This document shows positions 22,917-32,699 of a stretch of 64,000 nucleotides of DNA, in pieces. How positions within the stretch are numbered: the first letter of the stretch is position 1; each line of letters begins with the position of its first letter. The translations under genes were made by a program, and so were the position numbers. Source of the DNA: Corythucha ciliata (Eukaryota; Arthropoda; Insecta; Hemiptera; Tingidae); assembly GCA_038030265.1 (NCBI GenBank), contig CM075941.1:37634164-37698163 (forward strand), read 5' to 3'. The notes below the pieces were generated by a model that saw nothing but the letters and a program-made list of their open reading frames with translations, ran no database searches and was not told where the DNA came from.

Positions 22917-23665
22917 CAAGGTATATAGACTACAGAGGTATGCTCGTATCTAGGGGCTACCCCATGGCAACCGTTACGTCACCCGGGTTAGACTTGAGAT
23001 GAGGTGAGAGGTTCTTATAAAATTGTGATGTTATCGCACTCGTGGGCCCTTTCTGTCACTGTGTTTTTCAGTCTTACTTGGTTTGTTTTTGCCTTGTTCA
23101 TCACATTCACCCAGCCTACTATATTTGCATAGCTTTGTTATAGCCTATTTTTAATAATATAGTGATTGTTTTACCCGAAACCAGACTACTGTTAGGAATT
23201 TCTTTGGATTTACATCACCTCTCGTATCGGTGGGGTAAGTAATTCAAAGTGTTGAATTATTATTTCATTGTTTAATTGTAAGGAAGCATACCTTGCAATT
23301 ATAATACTCCCACACCTATTTCATGACCGAAAGTCATGTTCATATTTCATTGATCGGGCGCATGAAAGCTCGTTCCAGCCGCTACTTTTTTTGTAAACTT
23401 GTTCCCAACTATTTTTAACGTGAAGTCATTCCGTGTAAAGTCGTTCCGCTCACGTGTCGAGGCCTGTTCCCCAAGTTTTAGCAGTGATTCCAGTCACTTA
23501 CAAATGTAAAACTTGGATTTCTTCCTGGTAACGAATACTGACGGTGATATTTTAATGAAATACCTACCGTCTGATTTAAATGGATCTAACCCCATGACGT
23601 CATTGCGCGAATGATTATGATTGGCTAAAAAGTTAGGAGCATACCTCTGTAATCTATATACCTTG
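22917..23665. mobile_element. TIR element with CAAGG ends and 9-bp target duplication
   Basis: The left terminus CAAGGTATATAGACTACAGA then GGTATGCTC pairs with the right terminus, which reads CAAGGTATATAGATTACAGA then GGTATGCTC on the other strand: 28 of 29 bp match. GGTTGGGGG flanks both sides (22908-22916 and 23666-23674). The 749-bp interior has no recognisable transposase. A 9-bp duplication is seen in Mutator-like elements among others. The copy in the second tandem unit (from about 24643) has lost its right end through a 190-bp deletion. Confidence 0.85.
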
Positions 23666-23969
23666 GGTTGGGGGTGGTTTGTTGATATCCACAAAAGGTG
23701 GATTTTACAAGACTGATAATTGATAAGAGCGAACATGGCGTCTGTGATTTTACCTGTCTGATTATAGGTTCTCTAGTTATTGTACTGATTCCTTATCACT
23801 GACTCCAAACAAACAGGAACCCACACAGGATTTACTCAGGCCCTCACAATTATTTACTTTTTTAGTAGGTAGTGGTCATTTTGTAAGCTTTTTTTTTCAT
23901 TATTTCTGAACGAAAGGGTAAGGAGGGCAGTGATCATTTCAAACTGAAAGTTGTATTGGTTAATTAGCA

Positions 23970-24040
23970 ATGGGTATGTGCTGGGCTCCAGACTGCAAGC
24001 ATTACAGCACCGGAGATACGTGCAATTTTTTTAGAATTCC
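23970..24040 (+). pseudogene. Truncated duplicate of THAP exon 1
   Basis: Encodes MGMCWAPDCKHYSTGDTCNF then FRIP, identical to the start of the THAP gene at 25506. At 24041 it runs straight into the beginning of duplication copy 2. The tandem-duplication breakpoint therefore falls inside the DNA-binding domain before the conserved Trp, leaving a non-functional exon. Confidence 0.85.
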
Positions 24041-25505
24041 AAATATATCGCGCGAATTCATGGAAAACGGCGGAAAAAATCTCTAGTTGGCGACTAATAA
24101 TTGAGAAAAAGCGCTAAAGTCGGGTCTATGAAATAGAGAAAAAGCAGTGAATAATCTCCCCCCCCCCCAGATAATATTGAGAAAACGTCAACATCATGAT
24201 TTCTCGGGGCAACTTCGCGACTAAGTTGAGAAAAACCGGTAATTCTTGGGGAAAAATATTGTTGCGACAACGAGAGGAGCCGCGAGCACGAAGAGCTAAA
24301 AAAGAAAGCGCCAAGCTTCGTTGTCATAACAAAAAATAATGATCGTGTGTAAAAAAAAAAAAAAAAAAAAAAGTGGAAAAATGAGGAAGTTTCATGGGTC
24401 AGAACATGGAGGTAGGAACAAGTGGAGAGAGAGAAAAGCTTTTTAAATATAGAAACATGAGAAGCCGGTTTTTCCGCCATTACACACCATCTGTTATCAT
24501 TCTCCGTGAGAGGACGGAAGGGGAATTCGGTCCATTAGTGGCTACGTCACAGCTCACGAGTTATTGTAAGGAACCTTTAAAGACGAGTAGACGCATACGG
24601 CGCCATGTTCGTTCTTATCAGTTTAATAAGAATGGTTGGGGGCAAGGTATATAGACTACAGAGGTATGCTCGTATCTAGGGGCTACCCCATGGCAACCGT
24701 TACGTCACCCGGGTTAGACTTGAGATGAGGTGAGAGGTTCTTATAAAATTGTGATGTTATCGCACTCGTGGGCCCTTTCTGTCACTGTGTTTTTCAGTCT
24801 TACTTGGTTTGTTTTTGCCTTGTTCATCACATTCACCCAGCCTACTATATTTGCATAGCTTTGTTATAGCCTATTTTTAATAATATAGTGATTGTTTTAC
24901 CCGAAACCAGACTACTGTTAGGAATTTCTTTGGATTTACATCACCTCTCGTATCGGTGGGGTAAGTAATTCAAAGTGTTGAATTATTATTTCATTGTTTA
25001 ATTGTAAGGAAGCATACCTTGCAATTATAATACTCCCACACCTATTTCATGACCGAAAGTCATGTTCATATTTCATTGATCGGGCGCATGAAAGCTCGTT
25101 CCAGCCGCTACTTTTTTTGTAAACTTGTTCCCAACTATTTTTAACGTGAAGTCATTCCGTGTAAAGTCGTTCCGCTCACGTGTCGAGGCCTGTTCCCCAA
25201 GTTTTAGCAGTGGTTTGTTGATATCCACAAAAGGTGGATTTTACAAGACTGATAATTGATAAGAGCGAACATGGCGTCTGTGATTTTACCTGTCTGATTA
25301 TAGGTTCTCTAGTTATTGTACTGATTCCTTATCACTGACTCCAAACAAACAGGAACCCACACAGGATTTACTCAGGCCCTCACAATTATTTACTTTTTTA
25401 GTAGGTAGTGGTCATTTGTAAGCTTTTTTTTTTCATTATTTCTGAACGAAAGGGTAAGGAGGGCAGTGATCATTTCAAACTGAAAGTTGTATTGGTTAAT
25501 TAGCA

Positions 25506-25869
25506 ATGGGTATGTGCTGGGCTCCAGACTGCAAGCATTACAGCACCGGAGATACGTGCAATTTTTTTAGAATTCCAAAAGACCATGTAATCAGGCGCCG
25601 TTGGATCAAATTATTGAGGTAAGTTGAGTAATATAACTCCCTGTATAGTCTATAACAATGTTTATAACTGTACTTTTTAGGAGACGAGAAGAACCAACTA
25701 ATTCCTCACATGTGTGCAGCTGTCATTTCCCTAATGGAGACAAATCCCTTGGTCTTGTTATATTTGAACACAACAAAGAAAAGCGTTTTACTTTCCAATC
25801 ACCGCAGAAAAAGAAAGCTGTTAGTCGAGCGAAGCCTGGTGTACCTAGCAGTGTTCAGGAACAGGACGG
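25506..25869 (+). CDS. THAP-type zinc-finger protein, N-terminal exons
   Basis: Exon 1 (25506-25618) and exon 2 (25681-25869) join across a 62-bp intron with AG|GTAAGT and TTTTTAG|GAG sites. An in-frame TAA at 25497 supports the ATG. The spliced protein starts MGMCWAPDCKHYSTGDTCNF and has the THAP C2CH pattern: Cys4 and Cys9 (CWAPDC), FFRIPKD, RRRWIKLL with the invariant Trp, then VCSCHFP providing the distal C-x2-H. A basic KKK segment follows. THAP domains bind DNA and occur in transcription factors and in P-type transposases. Exon 2 can end at TAA 25871 or splice at GG|GTAAGC; a protein of only about 100 residues would be short, so more exons are likely. I found no downstream transposase exons. 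CATG-type transposon ends lie 1.1 kb upstream. Confidence 0.78.
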
Positions 25870-26077
25870 GTAAGCCTCAATAAGATAACGTTAGACTCAT
25901 TTGTTGGCTTCTAAACCTTTTTGGACTTGTTTGATATTTCAAAAATGTGTGTTAGGCATCGCTCGAAATCTTCTAATTTGATGAACACCACACGAACGCG
26001 TGTGAGTAAAAGTTTGTTTGGAGTCACTGGTTATAAACCTCCTTCTTCATGACGTCACACTAATAGCCCGAATTTAT

Positions 26078-26163
26078 CACGAGCAAAGTGTCTTTTCTAA
26101 CCTCGCGAGATGTATGTCTGCCCGAGGCGACCTCCCTCGGTTAGAAAAGTTGCACCTTGCTCC
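26078..26163. repeat. MITE-like hairpin
   Basis: GAGCAAAGTGTCTTTTCTAA followed by CCTCG pairs with GAGCAAGGTGCAACTTTTCT then AACCGAGGG read from the right on the other strand. The loop contains further GC-rich self-complementary words. It lies in what may be an intron of the THAP gene. Confidence 0.55.
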
Positions 26164-26471
26164 CTAGGTTCACAAAATACTATTATAAGGTTTATTTATG
26201 CTAAAATAGAGTAAATATCGTGATCTGTTCGTAAAATAACCCAACAGTTAATAAATATGCGATTTTTGAAGTTTTAGGACATTTCAAACACGCCAGCTAG
26301 CATGTTTGTGCCATATGCGCCTTTCGAAAATAAAATCGCCTGTAACGTTGCCGTCGGATAGCGGTTTGTTGTGTTTCTTTGCCTTATTTTACGCTAGAGC
26401 TCTCCAATAATAAAATAATGGATGATAAACAGATGAGCTATTTAGAGGCATGAAAAGGACAGAGATTACAA

Positions 26472-26645
26472 GGGATATTACGTTGCGGAAAATGTTCGTT
26501 TTGGCGGGATTTCAAATATGCCAACTTTTGTTAAGAAATGAAAAATATTTCTGAAGGGTTTTACATTTTTATTTATTTATTTACGTGGAAGGAATGACAT
26601 GCCTCATCGAAAAAAATATTTTTGGAAAATGTGAACCTTCCTCAT
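26472..26645 (+). repeat. Dispersed repeat family D, copy 1
   Basis: GGGATATTACGTTGCGGAAA, then ATGTTCGTTTTGGCGGGATT, TCAAATATGCCAA, an ATTT-rich tract, CCTCATCGAAAAAAAT and TTGGAAAATGTGAA before CTTCCTCATT. Copies at 51721-51911 and 59283-59461 keep the same order. There is no poly(A) tail at the end; it resembles a SINE-like or MITE-like unit whose ends I cannot fix. Confidence 0.65.
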
Positions 26646-26754
26646 TGTTTGTTTTAAAAAAAAATTGAAACTGCTTGAGGTTCGTAAGTCAGTTTTTGCG
26701 TTTAGTGAGGCTGTCCGAACATGTTCGAGTGTATATTATATATTTAACATAAAG

Positions 26755-26769
26755 TGGCGACCGTGACAG
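26755..26769 (+). other. BEL/Pao primer-binding-site-like sequence
   Basis: TGGCGACCGTGACAG lies shortly after a TATTTAACA word that could be the end of a 5' LTR and just before a gag-like ATG. This sequence is characteristic of the leader of BEL/Pao elements, where a tRNA primes minus-strand synthesis. The LTR itself cannot be delimited because no second copy is present. Confidence 0.55.
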
Positions 26770-26781
26770 AACGTAATAACG

Positions 26782-26985
26782 ATGGAAAAAGCAAGAAAAG
26801 CACGTAGAGTTCGGAGAGCTGGGTTCACTAAACTGTACCGCGTTAGAGGGGAAGTTAGCCGATGGCGACTGTGATTCTTCGGAGCTAGATGCACTCTTTT
26901 GTAACCCTCAGAGGAAAATTTGAAGAGCTTTGTAAGTATATTGGGGGTATATTGGAGGAGGGTGCTCTGTTCGCGAAAAAAAATG
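26782..26985 (+). pseudogene. BEL/Pao gag N-terminus, frameshifted
   Basis: Starts MEKARKARRVRRAGFTKLYR, the basic N-terminal pattern of BEL gag. A frameshift follows, with LEGKLADGDCDSSELDALF, then another with RGKFEELCKYIGGILEEGAL, the helical coiled-coil-like part. A stop follows near 26988, where an inverted-repeat sequence begins. The combination of PBS, gag start and downstream pol piece makes BEL/Pao likely, though gag alone is weakly diagnostic. Confidence 0.6.
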
Positions 26986-26990
26986 TAGTG

Positions 26991-27402
26991 TAGTGCAGGG
27001 CTGGGCAGGGCAAGTTGGGGCAGCTGGGTGTAGGAGTGGGCAGGAGAATTTTCACTGGAACCCTTTCTCTTTCAGTGCAGGCTGGTGCAAATTCATAACA
27101 GTCGTGTTACCTTCTTTTTTTCTCGGTAAACAGATAAGACGGAGGCTCACCAGACACGGCATACAACATACATATAGTTTTGATTAACTCAAATTGAAGA
27201 AGTTTATTCAAATTACAACTACCGGCCTAAACGCCGAGATTGAGTGAAGTGAACAAGAATGAGAAGGAAAGAAGGTAACGAGGCTCTTACATTTATCAAA
27301 AAAGTTGGAGTAACTTGGGGCAGGCTGGTTTAGCACAGAATTCATTGCGAACGCCCTACACTCGCTACACCAGCTGCCCCAGCTTGCCCAAGCCTGCACT
27401 CA
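26991..27402. repeat. Inverted-repeat insert inside the BEL/Pao remnant
   Basis: The left end AGTGCAGGGCTGGGCAGGGC then AAGTTGGGGCAGCTGGGTGT pairs with the right end, which reads AGTGCAGGCTTGGGCAAGCT then GGGGCAGCTGGTGT on the other strand. Arms are about 40 bp and the total about 412 bp. It separates the gag part from the pol part and may be a TIR element insertion. No target duplication is evident. Confidence 0.55.
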
Positions 27403-27489
27403 TTTCTCGGGAAAAGCTTTTAGGGGGCTCTGGTGAGCCCCAGAGCAGGTTCGCGAACAGACCTTTCGTCTCTGCCAGGACGTCCAAGA

Positions 27490-27797
27490 GATCGGCAGCA
27501 AATGGATGGACCTTAATGGGTAAGACAACAGTGGAAACGTCTCAGAATGGCGCAGCTTTGCTGACTCACGGTCTGTTAACGAATACGGATGTCGTTTCAC
27601 GGTCCTGGGACTTGGACACCCTTGGGATTAAGAATCCATCCGAAAAACAAACCAAAGAAGTTCTCAGAGTGACGAAAGAGGGCCCGGTCAAGATTCCCGA
27701 GGAGGTCGTAGGCCACTGTTTACAAGCTTTTACGTCGATAACTGTTTACACAGCGTCAGAAATTCTGAAAGACGCGCGACGGCTCACGACGCTATAG
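27490..27797 (+). pseudogene. BEL/Pao pol fragment (protease-RT linker)
   Basis: Within a 160-codon frame the stretch NGWTLMGKTTVETSQNGAAL, then LTHGLLTNTDVVSRSWDLDT and LGIKNPSEKQTKEVL, matches the conserved pattern GW.L.G ... FW.LD.LGI found between the aspartic protease and RT of BEL/Pao polyproteins. The codons upstream of about 27490 do not look family-like. RT and integrase are missing. Motif reading supports a BEL/Pao origin. Confidence 0.55.
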
Positions 27798-27799
27798 AG

Positions 27800-28430
27800 G
27801 CTTATTTTTATATCGACTTAACTTTACCACTATTTGTTCGTTCAACCAAGTTTTTTTTTGTTAGTTGGGTTAACGATACCTAGCATTGAGTTGCTCCAAC
27901 TGGAATTTTTGTACTTTTGCTGTGTATGGTACAATCACCCCAACTGCTGGTACAAACAACCCAACTTCTGGGTAGATTCTAGGAAAAGTTGGGTTAACTG
28001 AACCAACCGACCCCCTCCAGGTGGTTCAATCTCCTACAGGGACTGTAGCACGCTGCGAAAACATTTTATTTCTCTCGTCCGCTTGCTCATCGAAGATCTG
28101 TTGTGTACTGTACATTCGTTAATATTTTTTTGATAATTAGTATCGAGTATGTCGTGAGTAAAGTGCATTGAAATTAAATATTGTCCATCGGCCGACGCCA
28201 ACGCCATCGACTGCCTGGGGACTGAGCCAGTAAATCGAAATATTCAAAGGTAAGTTCTATAAATTTGTTTTGTCCTTTTCTTCTTAGTTTTCTCGTCTAT
28301 TCGATTTTTAATTTAAAAAATGACTGTAGACCTAAAGAAAGCTGAGGTTCTACACAGTTTAAATTAACCGGCAGATTCAGTCGGAGTTGAAAACGTTTGA
28401 ATATACTGCAAATTGTCAAATCCCCTGAAT
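27800..28430. other. No gene seen
   Basis: Contains a few ACCCAACT-type words near 27860-28010 but no regular array, no coding motif and no TIR pair. Confidence 0.35.
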
Positions 28431-28671
28431 TCTACATTTGAAATAATATTTAGCACTGGGAAGATGGGAAATTTAACGGTCTTTCCAACGGTGTATTCAG
28501 ATTTTATTTTCGGCCAGAAATAAGCAAGTTGCAGCCGTTTTAGTAACGCAAGGTCAGTAACACGAAAAAAATCTTAAAAGTGAAAAAAGTCGGACTTTGT
28601 GTGGGGTGACATTTTTTGTTTGTTTGCAGAGGACAAATTTTGCCGCAAATGAGTTGCAGAATCGAGCCCTG

Positions 28672-28800
28672 GGATCCTATTCAGAAACGTCGGGAAAAAT
28701 GCCGCAAGTGTGGTTGCTATGGTGGCATAATGTTATTTCTTACTCGGAGTCCTTGGATCCCGCCTGCGGCATTTTTTCCCGATCGTTCAGAATAAGGCCC
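28672..28800. mobile_element. MITE with CTG target duplication
   Basis: The left end GGATCCTATTCAGAAACGTC then GGGAAAAATGCCGCA pairs with the right end, read on the other strand as GGGCCTTATTCTGAACGATC then GGGAAAAAATGCCGCA. CTG flanks both sides (28669-28671 and 28801-28803). The 129-bp element has no coding capacity. The overlapping 96-codon frame is incidental. Confidence 0.75.
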
Positions 28801-29439
28801 CTGGCCGGTGGTGCGACCTTAACGTTAACAACCTGTATAGCCACAAAAATCACAAGAGGTGGTCAAACAGTCGATATTCGTCAATAAGTAATCACAAAAT
28901 TGCAAGTTTCGAGCCTACAACTTTTATACACAGAAAACAACTTTTGATTCAAAATATCAGAGAAATAGCACGTTCCTGGTCTTTAGTTTAGGGGATTGGC
29001 AAGTTGCGTGACCATTTTTTCATAGTGCGAGCTGAGTCCTGTCTAGCCGATACAAAGAGGTAAGTTTCGGGTCAAAATATTCTACAAATTGCAAGTTTAC
29101 GGTCTTAATTTCATGAAATTACTATGGTTTCGGCGCGCAGAACCAGGGCTGTCTGGTCACATTCGGCGCTCAAAGTCTAACACGAAATAATAACATCAAA
29201 ATCGAGCCCAAAATATGCGAAATTGCAAAATTTGAAATTGCATTGAACATTCGTTTTTGATATTTCTTTGGCGAAATTGCCAGACTAGGGGCCTTTTTTA
29301 GTGACTTTAGAGCCCAAAGTCTGACGAATGAAAGTCGCACAATTGCAACATTTTGGAGCCTAATATTCGCGAAATAAATAAAACGGGGAAAAAGGGAATA
29401 ATGAGAAGTTGCCCGCGCTGAACAGTCGTGAAACCGTTA

Positions 29440-29578
29440 GGCCGCCTTCACAAGCAAGCTTTAAAAAGCTGAGCTGTGGGCTTCAACCAATCAGAGTGCT
29501 CGGCGATGTGTACTCGGAGCGCTCGGATTGGTTGAAGCCCACAGCTCAGCTTTTTAAAGCTTGCATGTAAAGGCGCCT
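29440..29578. mobile_element. MITE with ~60-bp near-perfect arms
   Basis: AAGCAAGCTTTAAAAAGCTG then AGCTGTGGGCTTCAACCAATC pairs with the right arm, which reads GCAAGCTTTAAAAAGCTGAG then CTGTGGGCTTCAACCAATC on the other strand. Outer ends are GGCCGCCTT and (reverse) GGCGCCTTT. TTA is present just outside both ends (29437-29439 and 29579-29581). The loop is about 25 bp. Termini and duplication length fit the PIF/Harbinger-like group noted elsewhere in the window. Confidence 0.8.
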
Positions 29579-29621
29579 TTAGTATACGTTACTTATTTTT
29601 CACGTTAAAATGTTTCCAGTT

Positions 29622-29745
29622 CTTTTACTTCTATTTTCTCTTATAAAATGAAGTTTGGTAATGCAAAAAAAAATTTAAGCTGACGTCAAATTCGTGACCC
29701 AGGACCCCTAAAAGGCCTAAAAATGATTTCAGCATGGTGTCTGCT
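29622..29745 (+). repeat. Dispersed repeat family E, copy 2
   Basis: TTTTACTTCTATTTTCTC, GAAGTTTGGTAATGCAAAAA, GACGTCAAATTCGTG and GATTTCAGCATGG occur in the same order as at 19784-19912. Confidence 0.55.
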
Positions 29746-30299
29746 ATCCATCGCCCGGTGACCCTGGTTAACCAGGCCTCGGCCACGCCCAAAGGCTGGC
29801 AAATATTGCCAAAATACTCGTGATTGCTTGTTTTTCGTGTATATTTTCGTGAAATTGCGATTTTCGGGTCTCAATGTTGTCGAAATAATTAGTCCCTGCT
29901 CTTTACTTTCATGAAATCACATGGTTTGGGGACTTATTTTTAGGGACCACAGAACTCAGTCTAGCCGGCCACTCGGTGACGAATAGCCGCAAAACTATAC
30001 TTATCGGAGTCGGGGACAGTCTTAAAATGGCAACGTCGCTGTAGAAATTCCGCCTCCGCTGGTCTATCCAATCATACGCGGCATCCAAGAATCCACCAAT
30101 CATGTTAGAGAAAACTTGGATACCAAACAAAAGGTGCCCGTCCCGGATACAACATTTTGGAGCCCAATATGAGTGAGTTTGGAGGGTTCCTGGCTGAATA
30201 TTCGAGAATTTGCACGTTTCAGGCTTGTAAAATATTGTTCTTGAATGAAGTCAAGCCTTGTTGTTGGCCCAAGTTCGTGGTCAACAACATGAAACTTGC

Positions 30300-31069
30300 T
30301 GTTTTATAGGGAGTCAATCAGGGCGAAGTCGGCTTTTTGATTGAGAAAAGCCAAGGAAATTGGTTGTGCTTTGAATCAGCAAATTCTTACCATCGACGTA
30401 AGCCAAGACCATAAGAAGGGGAGAAAAACTTGACACAGGAATCAGCCGTTTCCAGAGTCAAAATTGTGAGTACTTCCAATTTGACGGCTATAGTGAATAT
30501 TTATCTAAAGTTTCAGTTCTCCTCCAACTTGTCAATTCTGTTTGGAAAGGGTTGTAGGCACGTATATCTACCCCATCTCCTCAGCACTGTATAGTAACAA
30601 TGGAAATGGTGGGGGCGCTGTTTATTCTCGGAGAGGACCCAAACCGAACGTCCGTCTGATGGGAAATAACGCATTCATTTGAGTGAATTGAATGAATTTA
30701 TGGAAATATTGACCCCACCCTCTCCATAAAACTTGTCCTCACCACGGGCAAATTTCAAGTTACGGCATTGACCATGATAATTGAAAGTGCAAGCGGAAGT
30801 CGTGAGTTTCATACCCGAAAGAAAGTCCCCCTCAATTGCCGGCAGCATAGGTTCGGTATTTGGTTGAAACATTTGTTCTTTTCTTCGAAATCGAAGGCGG
30901 GTTCACCGATTTCAAGGTCAATGGTAGGCTTCGGGGGATTGACGCGACACGTAATGTTTGTTTCCCCTTTATTTATGTTAATTTAAAAAACATGGGTACA
31001 AATATAAAAAATGGAGCTGTCGGGGGCATAATTCTGCGGACGCGAGACATAAAACTTTTTAATTTTTGC
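30300..31069. other. No gene seen upstream of the zinc-finger stop
   Basis: Presumed 3' flank of the minus-strand zinc-finger exon plus unassigned DNA. Frames such as 30860-31423 on the plus strand are antisense shadows of the zinc-finger exon. Confidence 0.4.
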
Positions 31070-31386
31070 TTATTGGCTGGTGTGCGCCGTCCGAAGATGA
31101 GTATCAAGATTGACCTTTTGGGCGGCCTTGTAGTCACATTTTGGGCAACTGAAGGGCTTCTCACCCGTGTGCGTTCGAAGATGAGTAGCAAGGTGGGTCT
31201 TTTGGGCCGCCTTGTAGGTACTCAGTGGGCAACTGAAGGGCCTCTCGCCGGTGTGCTTTCGAAGATGCTTGTCAAGTGTACTTTTATAGGCGCACTTGTA
31301 CTCACAGTATCGGCAATTGAAGGCTCCTTCTCTGACGGCCGCGGTGTTCGTTGGAAGATCACTCTCTCTGTCTTGTACCCTCGCTC
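31070..31386 (-). CDS. C2H2 zinc-finger protein, terminal exon (possibly decayed)
   Basis: On the minus strand a good acceptor (CTCCTGACTGCAG) precedes 31386, and the frame runs to TAA at 31070-31072. It encodes about 100 residues with three tandem C2H2 fingers. Finger 1 starts FNCRYCEYKCAYKSTL with H...H and TGERPF linker; finger 2 starts FSCPLSTYKAAQKTHL and lacks its second Cys (Ser instead), followed by TGEKPF; finger 3 starts FSCPKCDYKAAQKVNL and ends HLRTAHTSQ. The CDYKAAQK..L..HLRTHTGEKPF pattern is typical of large arthropod zinc-finger families. The missing Cys, lone exon and no visible upstream exon suggest a pseudogene or a solitary exon. If real it would be a nucleic-acid-binding nuclear protein. 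Confidence 0.75.
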
Positions 31387-31399
31387 CTGCAGTCAGGAG

Positions 31400-32570
31400 A
31401 TAACATATCCATTACGGCTTTGAGATATAACGTCTGCGAAAAAACTCATACGGGAATGATTCAAGCGGGTCTCAGAAGCCAGACTGATTATCTACTGGTA
31501 AAACACTATTTCAAAGTAAAAACGAACTGCAACGGGGATAATCTGACGGGAAAAAAATGTTTGTGTTGTTTTAAAAAGTGAGCAAAGGGCCACATTTAGC
31601 GTCAGGCCATTCTTTTCTTATCTTGGAGAAGGGGAATATTTTGGTTTTATTACAAAAAGTAGAGTGGGCGAGTTATATTAGGGCGATTAAAAAAAATACA
31701 CAGGGTGTTTCTGAAATGGGTGTCAATATATAGGCTGCTGATTCTACGTCACAAATGCGTCAAAAAAAGTCACATTGACCCTAGTCCGATTCCTAATAGT
31801 TTCAGAGATATTCACGGACTTAGTAGTTTTCACAATGACTTTGTTTTCTTGAAGAAAATTGTCCGTACCTTAGCAACCGGATGAGTCACGTCAAATCTGA
31901 CGGCACCGTTGGAAAGGCCTGACTTTTTTTTTTACATCGTCCAGTGTTATTTGCTTGGATTTCTCCCGCTCCTGCCGAGAAAATCAGCGTCAAACTGGAA
32001 ATTGCTTTTAATGTTACCCATGTTGACTAGTTTTTAAGTCGATTATCTCAGCAACAAGTGGTTTCCAAGATGACCTTCTTTCAGAAAAGTTGGCGCATGG
32101 TGTCAGCATCATTATGGTATCTTGACATCACAAAACTTCAATGCAATACTCATTTTCATTGGCTATACGAATGGTTTTTTTCGCATAAATTATTAAATAA
32201 CTAAATTTATGTACATCGTAAATAAACTTATAATTATTGAATCATTTTCCTACTTGGCGAACGTTTCCTGCGAAGAAGATTCCCTTGTGCATTCCTATGC
32301 TGTAAATGACAGCTTTACCCACACCTGGTGGATTTAACTGCAACTATCTCGATCTGTATTCACGCGATTAAAATGAACATAGTAACAAAAAATTCTAGTT
32401 TTTATACGTTTCCAAATTGAAATATTGGATAACAGGTAAATGAAGATCATGGACTTAAATTAGCAGCGTATAAGGATCCCTTATGTGGTCCTTTTCCAGT
32501 TTTGCCTCGTTTTGCAATTTACGGCGGCCTGTTTAGGGTTTTGAGACTGAGGAGTGAAGGACTGAGGAGG
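31400..32570. other. Unassigned; possible DNA-transposon terminus at about 31699
   Basis: ACACAGGGTGTTTCTGAAAT (from about 31697) resembles the terminal CAGGGTGT of arthropod DNA transposons. I found no partner in inverted orientation nearby, so only one end can be suggested. The rest shows no gene. Confidence 0.3.
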
Positions 32571-32574
32571 AGCC

Positions 32575-32697
32575 ATGGCTAGCGGGAGAGCAGTCGGAAA
32601 ATTGGAACAAGTCGAATTAGATGATCAAAATACTGTTTTCCGCGTGTGGATCGTCTTTCCAAGAGGCGTCGGAGCTGAAGCACGCGGAAAATTATAA
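32575..32697 (+). CDS. Short 40-codon frame in good start context, unclassified
   Basis: GAGCCATGGCT is a strong start context. The frame MASGRAVGKLEQVELDDQNT then VFRVWIVFPRGVGAEARGKL has protein-like composition but stops after 40 codons. No domain is recognised, and no convincing donor site and following exon could be tied to it. It could be a first-exon remnant or chance. Confidence 0.15.
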   Translation: MASGRAVGKLEQVELDDQNTVFRVWIVFPRGVGAEARGKL

Positions 32698-32699
32698 CT

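Larger units (their letters stand above)
22313..25578. repeat. Tandem duplication, period 1726 bp, with CCAAA microhomology
   Basis: Copy 1 is 22313-24040 and copy 2 is 24041-25578. Offsets are constant at 1726 until copy 2 loses 190 bp (counterpart of 23487-23676), after which the offset is 1536. CCAAA is present at the left start (22313), at the junction (24039) and at the right end (25575), consistent with a microhomology or unequal-exchange origin. The copies are otherwise almost identical apart from homopolymer length changes, so the event is recent or an assembly artefact. The unit holds a family B array, a CATG-type MITE end, a CAAGG-type TIR element and the start of THAP exon 1. Confidence 0.9.
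28380..30300. repeat. Degenerate array, family C, with embedded MITEs
   Basis: Loose ~30-36-bp units with GCGAAATTGCAA or AAATTGCAAGTTT followed by GGTCTAAATAT-like half-units, for example GAGCCCAAAATATGCGAAAT, AGTCGCACAATTGCAACATT and CGTGAAATTGCGATTTTCGG. Units are weaker here than at 62.4-64 kb. The MITEs at 28672 and 29440 and a family E copy (29622-29745) lie inside. No gene is evident. Confidence 0.5.

Noticed and set aside
27860..28015. Array of ACCCAACT words
   Set aside because: Spacing is irregular and only a few words occur; it does not form a definable repeat.
30860..31423. Plus-strand frame of 187 codons
   Set aside because: It is the antisense shadow of the minus-strand C2H2 zinc-finger exon; its internal repetition mirrors the fingers.
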